Origin: Desulfosporosinus cupriresistens
Lineage (GTDB): Bacteria; Bacillota; Desulfitobacteriia; Desulfitobacteriales; Desulfitobacteriaceae
DNA length: 46,818 bases
Direction: 5' to 3'
Assembly (NCBI RefSeq): GCF_001707885.1
Contig: NZ_MASS01000033.1
Location: 1 to 46,818 of the forward strand
Shown: positions 33,940-43,433 of the stretch, piece after piece
How the letters are laid out: each line of letters starts with the position of its first letter
How positions within the stretch are numbered: the stretch's first letter is position 1
Notes under the pieces: generated by a model
Told to the model about the DNA's origin: nothing
Database searches by the model: none
Seen by the model: the letters and a program-made list of their open reading frames with translations, nothing else
Translations under genes and position numbers: made by a program

Positions 33940-35103
33940 CTATTTAATGATTCTTACTTTTAAAACTCCGTTAATCTCTCTTATTTTATCGGCTAATTCA
34001 GGAGTCAAAGGGGATTCAGAATCAAGTATGGTATAGGCGTACTGTCCTTTGCTTTTATTAATCATGTCTGGTATATTAATGTTTTCTTTAGCGAACGTTG
34101 CTGTGAACTGACTTAACATGTTCGGTATATTTTTATGATTAATGGCGATACGTCCAGCATTATTGCAGACTCCCATGTCACAGCTGGGATAATTAACTGA
34201 ATTCTTAATATTACCATTTTCAAGGTAGTCAATTAATTGTTTGACTGCCATTATCGCACAATTGTCTTCTGATTCACTCGTCGAAGCTCCTAAATGAGGA
34301 ATGGTAGTTACTCCTTCAATGCCACAAACCTTAGGGTTTGGAAAATCCGTAACGTATTTACCGACTTTTCCAGACTTCAAAGCCTCAACCATATCATCAT
34401 CAATGACCAAAGTATCTCTTGAAAAGTTTAGTATTTTCACGCCATCCTTCATCATAGCAAAGGAATCTTTGTTGAACATTCCTTTAGTGGAATCGGTTAA
34501 AGGTATATGAACCGTAATAAAATCACATTCTCTAAAGATCTCTTCTAAAGACTTAGCTTGTTTAATAAATTTAGAAAGCTTCCAGGCAGCATCCACAGAA
34601 ATATATGGGTCATATCCGTAGACTTCCATGTCCAACTTATTTAAGGCATTAGCAACTAGAACTCCGATCTGACCAAGTCCTATGACTCCTAGTTTCTTAC
34701 CTTTAATTTCTGTTCCAGCAAACTTTGCTTTATTCTTTTCAACCAGCTTGGCAATGTCTGGGTCTTCTTGACAAGAATTCACCCAGTTAATTCCTCCAAA
34801 AAGGTCACGTGAAGCCATAACTAAGGATGCTATAACAATTTCTTTTACGCCGTTGGCATTAGCACCCGGGGTGTTAAAAACAACCACTCCATTTTCAGCA
34901 CATTTTTCCAAAGGAATATTATTAACCCCAGCTCCTGCTCGAGCAATAGCCTCTAGTGAAGGAGGCAGCTCTTGATCATGAAGGCTTGAGCTTCTCACCA
35001 GGACTGCATTGGCCTCATTGAAATTATTGACCATTTCATAGTCATCAGTAAAGAGGTTTAATCCCACATTGGCGATATTATTTATACAATTAATTTTAAA
35101 CAT
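33940..35103 (-). CDS. serA: D-3-phosphoglycerate dehydrogenase
   Basis: A 387-aa NAD-dependent dehydrogenase for the first step of serine synthesis. AGAGVNNIPLE, the Rossmann motif KLGVIGLGQIG, the Arg in NFSRDTLV and the catalytic His in IPHLGAST are visible. A C-terminal ACT domain (about 315-387, AINHKNIPNMLSQFTATFAK) suggests allosteric control by serine. This is the shorter SerA type, without the intervening domain of longer forms. The ATG at 35103 follows GGGTGGAG. It starts 44 nt after the serC stop. Confidence 0.93.
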   Translation of the reverse strand: MFKINCINNIANVGLNLFTDDYEMVNNFNEANAVLVRSSSLHDQELPPSLEAIARAGAGVNNIPLEKCAENGVVVFNTPGANANGVKEIVIASLVMASRDLFGGINWVNSCQEDPDIAKLVEKNKAKFAGTEIKGKKLGVIGLGQIGVLVANALNKLDMEVYGYDPYISVDAAWKLSKFIKQAKSLEEIFRECDFITVHIPLTDSTKGMFNKDSFAMMKDGVKILNFSRDTLVIDDDMVEALKSGKVGKYVTDFPNPKVCGIEGVTTIPHLGASTSESEDNCAIMAVKQLIDYLENGNIKNSVNYPSCDMGVCNNAGRIAINHKNIPNMLSQFTATFAKENINIPDMINKSKGQYAYTILDSESPLTPELADKIREINGVLKVRIIK

Positions 35104-35147
35104 GATTACTCCACCCCACAAATTATTTTGTTTAATCTCTGCTTCGA

Positions 35148-36236
35148 TTATTTTGTTTGATTTTCTTCTTCAAATTTCTTCATGAATTCAACTAAAGCCT
35201 TAACACCTGCCATTGGCATAGCATTGTAAATGCTTGCTCGCATGCCGCCTACAGTTCTATGCCCTTTCAAATTCTCGAATCCAGCAGCTTTAGCTTCCTT
35301 GATAAATTTAGCATCCAATTCATCGGAACCTGTAACAAACGGTACATTCATTAACGATCGGTCTTTCTTTACAACCGTTCCTCGAAATAGCTTACTGGAA
35401 TCAAGGAAGTCGTATAACATAGCTGCCTTTTCTAGATTGATTTTCTGCATAGCCTCGAGCCCACCCAGATTCTGAACCCACTTAAATACTTTGCCGCAGA
35501 TATAGATTCCATAGGCTGGAGGGGTATTATACAACGATTTGTTATCTGCATGAGTTTTATATTTTAACATAGTTGGAGTCCCTGGCAATACATCCTCAGT
35601 GATCAAATCTTCGCGAATGATGACTACTACAACTCCTGCAGGACCAATATTTTTTTGAACCCCGGCAAAAATAAGACCATATTTTGTTACATCTACTGGT
35701 TCCGATAGGATATCTGAGGACATGTCCGCAACTAGGATTTTTCCTCCTGTTTCAGGCAATTCATTATATTTCGTTCCATAGATAGTATTGTTATGACAAA
35801 TGTAAACATAATCCGCATCATCCGAAATCTTCAGGTCCTTTAGATCCGGTATATATGAAAACGTCTTATCATCCGAGGAAGCTATGACATTAATCTTCCC
35901 ATATAACTTCCCTTCTGAAATAGCTTTTTTGGCCCACTGTCCAGTATTAATGTGATCCGCGACTTTATTTTTCATTAAGTTCATGGGAATCATGGCAAAC
36001 TGTTGGGATGCCCCGCCTTGAAGGAAGAGGACTTTGTAATTATCAGGAATCTTCAGTAAATCTCTCAATGTATTTTCAGCATCTCCAATAATCTGTTCGA
36101 AAGCTTTCGAACGATGGCTCATCTCCATAACGGACATGCCTGTACCTCTGTAATCTAACATCTCCTCCGCCGCTTCTCTAAGCACCTCTTCCGGCAACAC
36201 CGCTGGACCTGCTGAAAAATTATATATTCTTGCCAT
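35148..36236 (-). CDS. serC: Phosphoserine aminotransferase
   Basis: A 362-aa PLP enzyme that makes 3-phosphoserine from 3-phosphohydroxypyruvate and glutamate. YNFSAGPAVLPEEVL, MSHRSKAFE, FLQGGASQQFAMIPMN, DMSSDILSEP and the PLP lysine in FAGVQKNIGPAG are typical of SerC. HRTVGGMRASIYNAMP closes the active site. The ATG at 36236 follows AAAGGAGG; the longer frame (MNKGGFII) overlaps that site. First gene of the serC-serA-DUF1015 operon, controlled by a tandem Ser T-box. Confidence 0.95.
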   Translation of the reverse strand: MARIYNFSAGPAVLPEEVLREAAEEMLDYRGTGMSVMEMSHRSKAFEQIIGDAENTLRDLLKIPDNYKVLFLQGGASQQFAMIPMNLMKNKVADHINTGQWAKKAISEGKLYGKINVIASSDDKTFSYIPDLKDLKISDDADYVYICHNNTIYGTKYNELPETGGKILVADMSSDILSEPVDVTKYGLIFAGVQKNIGPAGVVVVIIREDLITEDVLPGTPTMLKYKTHADNKSLYNTPPAYGIYICGKVFKWVQNLGGLEAMQKINLEKAAMLYDFLDSSKLFRGTVVKKDRSLMNVPFVTGSDELDAKFIKEAKAAGFENLKGHRTVGGMRASIYNAMPMAGVKALVEFMKKFEEENQTK

Positions 36237-36407
36237 AATAATAAATCCTCCTTTATTCATCGTTATTTAATCAATGTTGCTTTGTAATTTCCGCTTGTGA
36301 CAAATAAGTCAATAGTTTCCTTAGCATTGTCCCTTTAGATGAGTAGTATCATAAAATTCTCCTTTTCTTAAAATTTCTAATTAAAATGTCTCAAATTGGA
36401 TGTCTTT

Positions 36408-36507
36408 GAAAAAAACAAAACCCACCCCATCATTGGGGCGGGAATTCCGCGGTGCCACCCAAGTTCTAACCGATTTAGGGTACATGAAAGCAAACGCTTT
36501 AAAATAA
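36408..36507 (-). promoter_or_regulatory. Second (partial) T-box module before serC
   Basis: A T-box core TGGGTGGCACCGCGG (36461-36447) and terminator CCCACCCC/GGGGCGGG (36421-36442), followed by TTTTGTTTTTTT. There is no room for a stem I between it and the first module (about 50 nt). Confidence 0.82.
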
Positions 36508-36737
36508 ATAAAACCTCTCATCCCAATTAGGGACGAGAAGTTATTCCCGCGTTGCCACCCATGTTGCCGAACCGGCCAACTCATGTCCGCGCTATCGGGC
36601 GGAACCCGTCACAATTCATCATTGGCCACTCCAGGATGGAATTCTTAAGCTCTGTAGACTGACTTGCACCGACCGTCAGTTCTCTAAACTTCAGAGGCTT
36701 AGAACTTCCCTTCATTGTGTTAGGTGTCTTTTAAACT
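36508..36737 (-). promoter_or_regulatory. T-box leader of serC, Ser specifier
   Basis: Stem I ends in GAATTCCATCCTGGAGTGGCC; aligned with the other two leaders, the specifier is TCC (36640-36638), a serine codon. The T-box core TGGGTGGCAACGCG is at 36561-36548 and a terminator with arms near CTCTCATCCC/GGGACGAGAAG at 36512-36542. Uncharged tRNA-Ser should promote read-through. Confidence 0.87.
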
Positions 36738-36743
36738 AATATG

Positions 36744-36772
36744 ATTCTAATCGATCCAAGTCATCATGTCAA
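36744..36772 (-). promoter_or_regulatory. Promoter of the serine operon
   Basis: TTGACA (36772-36767), 17 nt, TAGAAT (36749-36744), just upstream of the T-box. Confidence 0.8.
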
Positions 36773-37001
36773 GTCATTATTTATCATATTTATCTTTTAT
36801 CTACTTTTCACTTCTTGATCAGTGAGAGTTTCAGGCATGGACGATAGTGCCTGGTGGGTGGACTTATCATAAAATCGTCAAACGTAGCCAAAATCCTAAC
36901 CTCCTGCAGCTATTAAATTCATAATACCAACGTAATACTCAATATCCGTATTGCTCACTGTAAAAGGATTCTATCCGATTAACAAAGGGCTAACCGTTTA
37001 T
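36773..37001. other. Spacer between the serine operon promoter and mutY
   Basis: No gene, strong hairpin or repeat was recognised here. It is the downstream end of the mutY transcript. Confidence 0.4.
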
Positions 37002-38237
37002 TCAGACTTCAGCAGAACATTTTTCTGCTCTTAAATCCTCAACAATAGCTTTAAGTGCCACTGGGAAAGGGATCACGCTTAAGTCTTGGAGTGAAACCCA
37101 ACATCGCTTATCGGGATATTGAGGGACTATCCTCGAATCCAAGCAATACTCTCCAACTGCTTCTTTGAGTAAAGAAACATCCGCAGGTTTAGCTTCGAGC
37201 GGTTCGGGCAGATCAATGATGATCCAACAGATTCTCCAGCGTCGGTGACTGAATGTGTACCAGACCGGTCCGTGCAATCTTAAGCCCTGCCTGAATTGTG
37301 CTTGCACCTGCTCGTCAAATGCTCGTTCAGGTACAGCCTTTTGAAAATATTCAAGCCACGCCTCATATTCAAACATGGGAAGACTATCGTTAAAACCATC
37401 CTCCAGACTTAATTCCACTCCAGGGAACTCCCAAAGATCTGCCAGCAGCCCCTGTGAAGGGCGTTTCTGAATAAACACCTGGTCCTCCCGTCGCAGCACA
37501 AAAGTTAAACGGGTCAACACTTGACGCTTTGCTTTTAATTTTTTCACAGGGTAGCGATGAGCGTTGCCTTGTAGATAACCTTCGCAAGCTTGGGCCAGCG
37601 GACAATTTGCACAATCTGGTTTCGTGGGGGTACAAACCATCGCCCCTAGTTCCATCAAAGCCTGATTAAAGTCTCCTGGCCGAAGAGCCGGTTGCCATAC
37701 CATTAACTGGTCGTTAAAGTGACGATAACTTCGCGCCGTCTCCACCGGCTCAGACCAAGCTAAGAGGCGAGATACAACCCGCAAGACATTGCCATCGATT
37801 GCTGCAACGCTCTGCCCAAACGCAATGCTCGCGATTGCTCCTGCCGTGTATTTGCCGATACCTGGTACCAATAAAAGTGCGTTATAATCAACAGGCATTT
37901 TCCCATCGTATTGATCAAGCAGATAACGGGCCCCTTCCCACATACGACGAGCCCTGGAATAGTATCCTAGTCCACTCCATAAAGTCAAGACATCCTCCAA
38001 ACTTGCCGTCCCCAGTTGCGCTACACCGGGAAAGCGTTGGAGAAATCGTTCATAATAGGGAATGACAGTCTTCACCTGAGTCTGCTGCAGCATGACTTCA
38101 GACACCCAAATTGCATAAGGGTCTCCCGTCCTTCGCCAGGGCAAATCTCTTTTTTCCACTGAATACCAAGCCAAAAGAAGGGCTGAATGACTGTGTTCCC
38201 CTGTTATATCTGTCAGAACATCGTTTAATATAACCAT
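37002..38237 (-). CDS. mutY: A/G-specific adenine glycosylase
   Basis: A 411-aa base-excision repair enzyme that removes adenine opposite 8-oxoguanine. RDLPWRRTGDPYAIWVSEVM, LQQTQV, the HhH motif LLVPGIGKYTAGAIASIAF, the catalytic Asp in AAIDGNVLRV and the 4Fe-4S motif CTPTKPDCANCPLAQAC are all present. The C-terminal NUDIX-like 8-oxoG recognition domain starts near residue 240. It is somewhat longer than E. coli MutY (350 aa), mainly in this domain. The ATG at 38237 follows GGGAG. Confidence 0.95.
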   Translation of the reverse strand: MVILNDVLTDITGEHSHSALLLAWYSVEKRDLPWRRTGDPYAIWVSEVMLQQTQVKTVIPYYERFLQRFPGVAQLGTASLEDVLTLWSGLGYYSRARRMWEGARYLLDQYDGKMPVDYNALLLVPGIGKYTAGAIASIAFGQSVAAIDGNVLRVVSRLLAWSEPVETARSYRHFNDQLMVWQPALRPGDFNQALMELGAMVCTPTKPDCANCPLAQACEGYLQGNAHRYPVKKLKAKRQVLTRLTFVLRREDQVFIQKRPSQGLLADLWEFPGVELSLEDGFNDSLPMFEYEAWLEYFQKAVPERAFDEQVQAQFRQGLRLHGPVWYTFSHRRWRICWIIIDLPEPLEAKPADVSLLKEAVGEYCLDSRIVPQYPDKRCWVSLQDLSVIPFPVALKAIVEDLRAEKCSAEV

Positions 38238-38376
38238 TGCAAGTATCTCCCGGAACTCCCCTTATTCGGGGATTAATGTTTTTTAATCCTAACCACAAGA
38301 GTCTGTAAGGTGCACGCAAGAATAAATTTAACCGTTATCGGAAACTTTAAGTGTGATTATACGAGGAGGTAAAGAT

Positions 38377-38745
38377 ATGACCGAAAAAAATATTCTTGCT
38401 TTTTTTAAAAGTAAGGAAACAGCAAATAACGTTGCAAATCAGATGAAGAACTTAGGTGTGACAGATATTCAAATAGATCGTTTTAGTATATACCCTCTTG
38501 GAAGTTCGGATCAATCTGCAAACCCTGTAACTGGTGCTACGCCTAGTCAAGCTACACTAACTTTAGGTGCAAATGGCGGCCAAGACACCGGGATCTTAGC
38601 ATCTTCAAATGTTTGTGCAAGCGGTATGAGCGACGGTGGCCAAGCTCCAATATCTGGTCGAGATATTCTTGTAGCAGCCGTTGTTGATGAATCAGTTTTT
38701 GATAGAGCAATACAATTAATCAAAGATGCCGATGGTATCGTTTAA
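38377..38745 (+). CDS. Small soluble protein of unknown function (122 aa)
   Basis: The N-terminal (NILAFFKSKETANNVANQMK) and C-terminal (GRDILVAAVVDESVFDRAIQ) parts read as two beta-alpha units of a ferredoxin-like fold. They flank a Gly/Ser/Ala-rich, probably flexible middle (about 50-95, GGQDTGILASSNVCASGMSD). Such proteins occur in Firmicutes, but I do not recognise a named family. The ATG at 38377 follows GAGGAGG. Its stop codon overlaps that of the convergent membrane protein gene by 4 bp. Confidence 0.7.
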   Translation: MTEKNILAFFKSKETANNVANQMKNLGVTDIQIDRFSIYPLGSSDQSANPVTGATPSQATLTLGANGGQDTGILASSNVCASGMSDGGQAPISGRDILVAAVVDESVFDRAIQLIKDADGIV

Positions 38746-39005
38746 TTATTACTTTTTAACCGCTGATTTCTCATATATAAAAATAAATCAAGAGCAACCA
38801 TGATTAGATTTAAAGCGTAAAGATAGACTACGCTATCAAAATTATAAAAAATCTTATTTAAAATCCCAGCAACATAACCAATTAGAACAATAAATAAAAA
38901 GAAGGCACTTTTCCCATTAGTTGATTTGGATTTGTAAGATTTATAAATGGAAAACGGCCACGCCGCTCCAAAACATACTAACATAATAATTTCGAAAATG
39001 CTCAT
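38742..39005 (-). CDS. Small PQ-loop/SWEET-like membrane protein
   Basis: 87 aa with three membrane helices: about 4-20, 33-50 and 58-77. GAAWPFSIYKSYKSKSTNGK after the first helix is PQ-loop-like (Pro followed by a polar helix end), as in semiSWEET-type transporters that dimerise. The substrate is unknown. GGGGG precedes the ATG at 5 nt. It is convergent with the 122-aa gene and shares the four bases TTAA of the two stop codons. Confidence 0.7.
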   Translation of the reverse strand: MSIFEIIMLVCFGAAWPFSIYKSYKSKSTNGKSAFFLFIVLIGYVAGILNKIFYNFDSVVYLYALNLIMVALDLFLYMRNQRLKSNN

Positions 39006-39094
39006 TTAAACCCCCGCTTTTTAAGATGACTTATGATTTATAGCCACTGCCTATTAAATAAAACTCTGTTTCATCAGATATCGTAATTATTCTC

Positions 39095-39520
39095 CTACTT
39101 GTTGATGAGGATCAGTCCAAGAACACAAAATACTACTCCAATAATTTGGTTCAGGGCGAATCCTTCTTTAAAGAATAATATGCCGATAGGAATAAGCATA
39201 ATTGCAAGAATAATATTGGCTACTAAAGAGCCAACATTTATGTTCCACCCTACCCTGTAAGCTAATAAATATCCCAATTCTAGGCCAACGATTGTCACAC
39301 CAAGGGCAACGCTAGTCCAATTTAGTTCATTGAAGGATTCAAGAAATCGTTTATCCGTTTTATAAAATTGAGATGCAACTACGGTCAGAATCGCCGCAGT
39401 CAAGTAGGTTATAAGCAAAGCTGAAAAGGGATTAACATTTTGTGGTGTCGATTTCTGACACACATGATACACAATATTTGAAACAACTATAAGTACGATG
39501 GGGAATACATACAAAAACAT
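39095..39520 (-). CDS. EamA/DMT-type small membrane protein
   Basis: 141 aa with four to five membrane helices and a final GVVFCVLGLILINK typical of the end of an EamA half-unit; LVANIILAIMLIPIGILFFKE matches the conserved helix before it. One half of a drug/metabolite-type transporter that would have to dimerise. The frame stays open to a GTG at 39592 abutting the helicase stop, but ATGATG at 39523-39518 follows GAGGG, so the shorter form is preferred. Possibly cotranscribed with the helicase gene. Confidence 0.75.
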   Translation of the reverse strand: MFLYVFPIVLIVVSNIVYHVCQKSTPQNVNPFSALLITYLTAAILTVVASQFYKTDKRFLESFNELNWTSVALGVTIVGLELGYLLAYRVGWNINVGSLVANIILAIMLIPIGILFFKEGFALNQIIGVVFCVLGLILINK

Positions 39521-39591
39521 CATTTCGCCCTCATTTATTCGTCTATTTAAACTTCTTACCATAAACCGTAAAAAAACGATAACTAATGCCA

Positions 39592-41934
39592 CTAGTTGTT
39601 CCAGAAACTCTTGATCGTTTTACAAATACTCCCTGGATTAGCCACATAGCGAATCATTCCCCATTCTTCGGGAAACAGCTTCTTATACGATGTTAGAGAG
39701 AAACGTTCATCGATCAGCAACACGATGCCTTGGTCTTCTTCCGTTCGAATAACCCGTCCCACTGCCTGTAATACCTTGTTGAGTCCAGGATACATATAAG
39801 CGAATTCGTATCCCTGTCCATTTCTTGACTCGTAGTAGGAACGAATAATCTCCCGTTCCATGCTAATTTGGGGCAAGCCAACTCCTACAACGATTGCTCC
39901 AGAAAGTCGATCCCCTATTAGGTCGATACCTTCACCGAAGATCCCACCCATCAGAGCAAATCCAACCAGGGTTTGAGCGGGGTTAGTAGCGAAGGTTGCT
40001 AAGAACTCTTCCCGTTTCTCTTCTGCCATGCCTGAAGTTTGACAGATCACCCTAACCTGTTGGTAATGTTCTCTAAACCTCAGATAGACCTCGTCCAGAT
40101 AATCATACGATGGGAAATAAACAAGATAGTTTCCCGCTTTGTGTTCAATGGCTGTGGCGATAACTTCGACGACCTGATCATAGCTGGCGGTACGCTGCTT
40201 GAACTTGGTGGAGATACGATCGTTGATAAGCAAGCAAAGATTCGCTGCGGGAAATGGTGATGTCAACTTTAGTTTATAAGACGTTTCCTCTCCACCTAAA
40301 ACGTTCATGAAGTATTCCATTGGGCTCAAGGTCGCCGAAAACAGTACTGCTGCCCGACCTCTTCCTAAAGCTTCTTTCAAGCGCACGGAAGGATCAAGGC
40401 AAAACAGCTTCACTCGAAAATCCACATCAACCTGCTGCCGGTAGGTGACGTATCGTTCATCATAACTGTCCGCGGTTCTAATAAAGCTCAACGCCAGGAA
40501 GTACTGTTCAACAAGTTGTTCGCGCCAAACAAAAAATTGATCATTTGTTTTAAGGAACTGTTCAACCTCTTTGACAAAGTTACGCAACGCTTGGACAAGT
40601 TTAGTTGGCGGCTCTTTTTCCACACTTGCTCCACTTCCGCTGACTTCAATGCAGCGTTTTCTCTCTTTGATCAAGGCTGAGTTAACTTTAGTCAAGCTTT
40701 TAGTCAGCCTGAGATCATCTTCTTTCGTGAGCCTTCTAAGCTTCAGCCAAGACTCTTTGCCCAGCTCTGCAGAAAACATCTCCCGTGCCCGTTCAACCAA
40801 GTTGTGTGCCTCATCCACCAAAAAGGTGTACTCTCCGCCGTCGAGGAAAAATCGCCTTAAATAGACACGCGGATCAAACACATAATTATAGTCACAAATA
40901 ACTACATCCGCCCAGTTCGCTAATTCTAAAGAAAATTCGAAGGGGCAAATTGAGTGCTTGTGGGCATATTCCTCGATCACCTGACGTGTCCAGGCGTCCT
41001 CTTTAAACACGTCCTCTACCGCCGCGGACGCTCGGTCGTAATACCCTTTCGCAAAAGAACATTCCTCCGGCAGGCACGCCACCTCGGGGAGAAAACACAA
41101 TTTCCGTTTAGCTGTTAGGGTCAGCCGCTTAATCTTTAGACCATCCTTTTGCAAATCATTTATGGCTTTCTCAGCAACCGTTCGGGTGATGGTTTTCGCC
41201 GTAAGATAAAAGATCTGAACTGTAAATCCCTCGGCCATAGCTTTAAGGGCCGGAAAGAGGGTACCTATGGTTTTCCCGATCCCTGTAGGGGCCTGAGTAA
41301 ATAGTTTTTGGCTCTGTTGAATCGTCTTGTAAACTGCTACCGCCAGCTCCCTTTGTCCAGGCCTGTACGTTCTGAAAGGGAATAGCATCAGGCGAATGCT
41401 AGCATCTCTCATGACCGACCACTCTTGCAGTTGGCGCGCCCACATTAGATAACGTTCAATCAGACTAAGGAAGAAATCCGACAGTTCTGCCCACGAAAAT
41501 CTTTTCGAGAATCTCTTCGTTTGAGCGGTATCCAGTTGAAAATAAGTAAGCTGAATTTCCATCGTTTCTAAGCCTTCTCGTGTAGCGTACATAAAAGCAT
41601 AACACTGAGCTTGGGCCCAGTGCAGGTCGCTGAATGTTTCATCAATATGACTTAAATCCAGGGAAGTCGTTTTAATTTCGTCAATACATTCACCGGACTC
41701 TTTCTTGATGACTCCGTCGGCCCGACCCTTGATTTGGAGAATGAGGTCTTCTTGAAGATAGTTATAACTCAGCATTACTTCCGGCATGTACTCCGCACCA
41801 CTTATTTTCTGGATATACTGATGCGCTTTGATCCCCTCTTGGGCCCGCGAGGCTCCAATCGAACCCGGTTGCAAGTCTCCGTGCCTGAGAACAAATTCGA
41901 CCAGATTGCGTACCGATACCTTTATAGTTGTCAC
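39592..41934 (-). CDS. RecB/Cas4-like nuclease fused to XPD/DinG-type helicase
   Basis: A 780-aa protein. The first 170 residues look like a PD-(D/E)xK nuclease: His38, Asp73 in GRADGVI, Glu86-x-Lys88 in DEIKTT, and a QAQCYAF helix with the Q-x3-Y motif. The helicase part has Walker A QAPTGIGKT (214-222), four Cys (280, 287, 292, 330) that could hold a 4Fe-4S cluster as in XPD, DEAH (374-377), SATLSP and QAVGRVIRTEED (motif VI). It probably acts in DNA repair or processing of 5' or displaced ends. The GTG start follows AAGGA. Confidence 0.88.
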   Translation of the reverse strand: MTTIKVSVRNLVEFVLRHGDLQPGSIGASRAQEGIKAHQYIQKISGAEYMPEVMLSYNYLQEDLILQIKGRADGVIKKESGECIDEIKTTSLDLSHIDETFSDLHWAQAQCYAFMYATREGLETMEIQLTYFQLDTAQTKRFSKRFSWAELSDFFLSLIERYLMWARQLQEWSVMRDASIRLMLFPFRTYRPGQRELAVAVYKTIQQSQKLFTQAPTGIGKTIGTLFPALKAMAEGFTVQIFYLTAKTITRTVAEKAINDLQKDGLKIKRLTLTAKRKLCFLPEVACLPEECSFAKGYYDRASAAVEDVFKEDAWTRQVIEEYAHKHSICPFEFSLELANWADVVICDYNYVFDPRVYLRRFFLDGGEYTFLVDEAHNLVERAREMFSAELGKESWLKLRRLTKEDDLRLTKSLTKVNSALIKERKRCIEVSGSGASVEKEPPTKLVQALRNFVKEVEQFLKTNDQFFVWREQLVEQYFLALSFIRTADSYDERYVTYRQQVDVDFRVKLFCLDPSVRLKEALGRGRAAVLFSATLSPMEYFMNVLGGEETSYKLKLTSPFPAANLCLLINDRISTKFKQRTASYDQVVEVIATAIEHKAGNYLVYFPSYDYLDEVYLRFREHYQQVRVICQTSGMAEEKREEFLATFATNPAQTLVGFALMGGIFGEGIDLIGDRLSGAIVVGVGLPQISMEREIIRSYYESRNGQGYEFAYMYPGLNKVLQAVGRVIRTEEDQGIVLLIDERFSLTSYKKLFPEEWGMIRYVANPGSICKTIKSFWNN

Positions 41935-42158
41935 TGTTCAGATCCTTCCTGAAAAAGTTCCTCTTTCATTATAACTTAATCACATTGAAGCTGTCTTCTG
42001 GTACAGGCCCGACTTGCTGAAATGATGCTTTTTAACTATTTCTTGACCGTTTCTTAACAACTTCTTAACAACTTCGTCATAAATTACGAAGATTTTCGAT
42101 ATTTTTGGAGAGTATAATTTATAACTGTAAAAACTTTTTGAAATGAGATGAGTTTGAG

Positions 42159-43433
42159 TTGAGTTTAAGCTTTACAGCTAAAGCAACTAAAGCTAAACGA
42201 CTAAAAGAAACTAAAAGTATTCCTGACCGACTCCAATTTTTAGACCAAACCCGTGGTTTGATTATGGTTTTTATGGCGCTAGATCACGCCCTGTTTTTTT
42301 GGAGCAGTGGGCGTATGAATAATGAAGGATTACCGCTTTTGCTTAATGGTACAGTAATCTTTAATCCTCTTGGAAGTTCGAATATTATTGCTTTTATGGT
42401 TATGTTCTTGTCTAATCTTTGCGCACCTGGTTTTCTATTTATAGCTGGTTATGTTTTAGCGTTATCCATTAAAAAGCGTGAACTGAAGGGTATTTCCAAT
42501 TGGAATATAAGCTATTATTTATGGCAGCGGGGAATGTTATTAATATTATTAGAACTCTTCATTGCTTCTCCGGCCTTTAATCTCCCTTTATTTATACAAG
42601 CTAAAACATTTTCTATACTTACTGTAGGAACTTTTTTTTCATTTAGTGTCTTATCTACTATTGGAATCGGTTTCTTCATCCTTGTATTGGGACGCCATAT
42701 TTCTCCTTGGAAACTTTTTGGATTATCTGCGGTTCTCTATTTATTAACGCAATGGTTCATTCCGACTCTTACCCATAACTTCCCACTGCAAACAGCGCTA
42801 GCACAGACTTGGCAGGCTATTCTGGTTTTACCGGTTCCCTTTTCACCGCGCCTGCTTGTGAATAATAACTTTCCTGTGATTCCCTGGTTTTTTGTGATGG
42901 CCCTTGGTTGGCTGTACGGGCATACATATGTTGAACAGCAAGGCATTGCTTATGAAGCTAAAAGGTTTGCTGTCTCCGGTTTAGCTAGTTTAGCCCTTTT
43001 CTTTATTTTCCGGTTCGCTAGGATAGGCGATTACCTTCTTCCAGATGGTACTTTTCTAGGCTTTTTTGGGCTTTCTAAATACCCGCCTAGTCCAGACTAT
43101 TTTCTACTTTATCTTGGTCTTGTTTTTTTATTGCTGTTTCTATTTTTTAAACTACCAGAAACCTCAAGAATCGGTGGAATATTAGCAACCTTTGGTAGAG
43201 TTCCACTTTTCTTCTATAATACTCATCTCTGGCTTTATGCTGCAGTACCAGCAATACTCTCCAGTTTTAATAGGTTTTCGCTGGCGTTGGGAGTTGTTTT
43301 CTGGCTTTTAGGTTTGTTAATCCTTTATCCTCTCTGTCATTGGTATTTGAGCTGGCGAGCGACGCTCAAAACTCGTTCATCGCTCAAAACCTTTTCATCT
43401 AACATAGATATACATTCGGAAAGGACTGAATAG
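42159..43433 (+). CDS. DUF1624/heparan-acetyltransferase-like membrane protein
   Basis: A 424-aa polytopic membrane protein with about ten helices. RLQFLDQTRGLIMVFMALDH, with Arg and His placed as in DUF1624/HGSNAT-like acyltransferases, and APGFLFIAGYVLAL are its marks. Such proteins transfer acyl groups to sugars across the membrane. FGRVPLFFYNTHLW near residue 347 is a conserved late motif. It starts with TTG at 42159 after GAGATGAG, a weak site. The next gene begins right after its stop, so the two are one operon. Confidence 0.82.
   Translation: MSLSFTAKATKAKRLKETKSIPDRLQFLDQTRGLIMVFMALDHALFFWSSGRMNNEGLPLLLNGTVIFNPLGSSNIIAFMVMFLSNLCAPGFLFIAGYVLALSIKKRELKGISNWNISYYLWQRGMLLILLELFIASPAFNLPLFIQAKTFSILTVGTFFSFSVLSTIGIGFFILVLGRHISPWKLFGLSAVLYLLTQWFIPTLTHNFPLQTALAQTWQAILVLPVPFSPRLLVNNNFPVIPWFFVMALGWLYGHTYVEQQGIAYEAKRFAVSGLASLALFFIFRFARIGDYLLPDGTFLGFFGLSKYPPSPDYFLLYLGLVFLLLFLFFKLPETSRIGGILATFGRVPLFFYNTHLWLYAAVPAILSSFNRFSLALGVVFWLLGLLILYPLCHWYLSWRATLKTRSSLKTFSSNIDIHSERTE

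Noticed and set aside
36381..36584. 67-codon minus-strand open frame upstream of serC
   Set aside because: It spans both T-box modules of the serine operon; no family resemblance.
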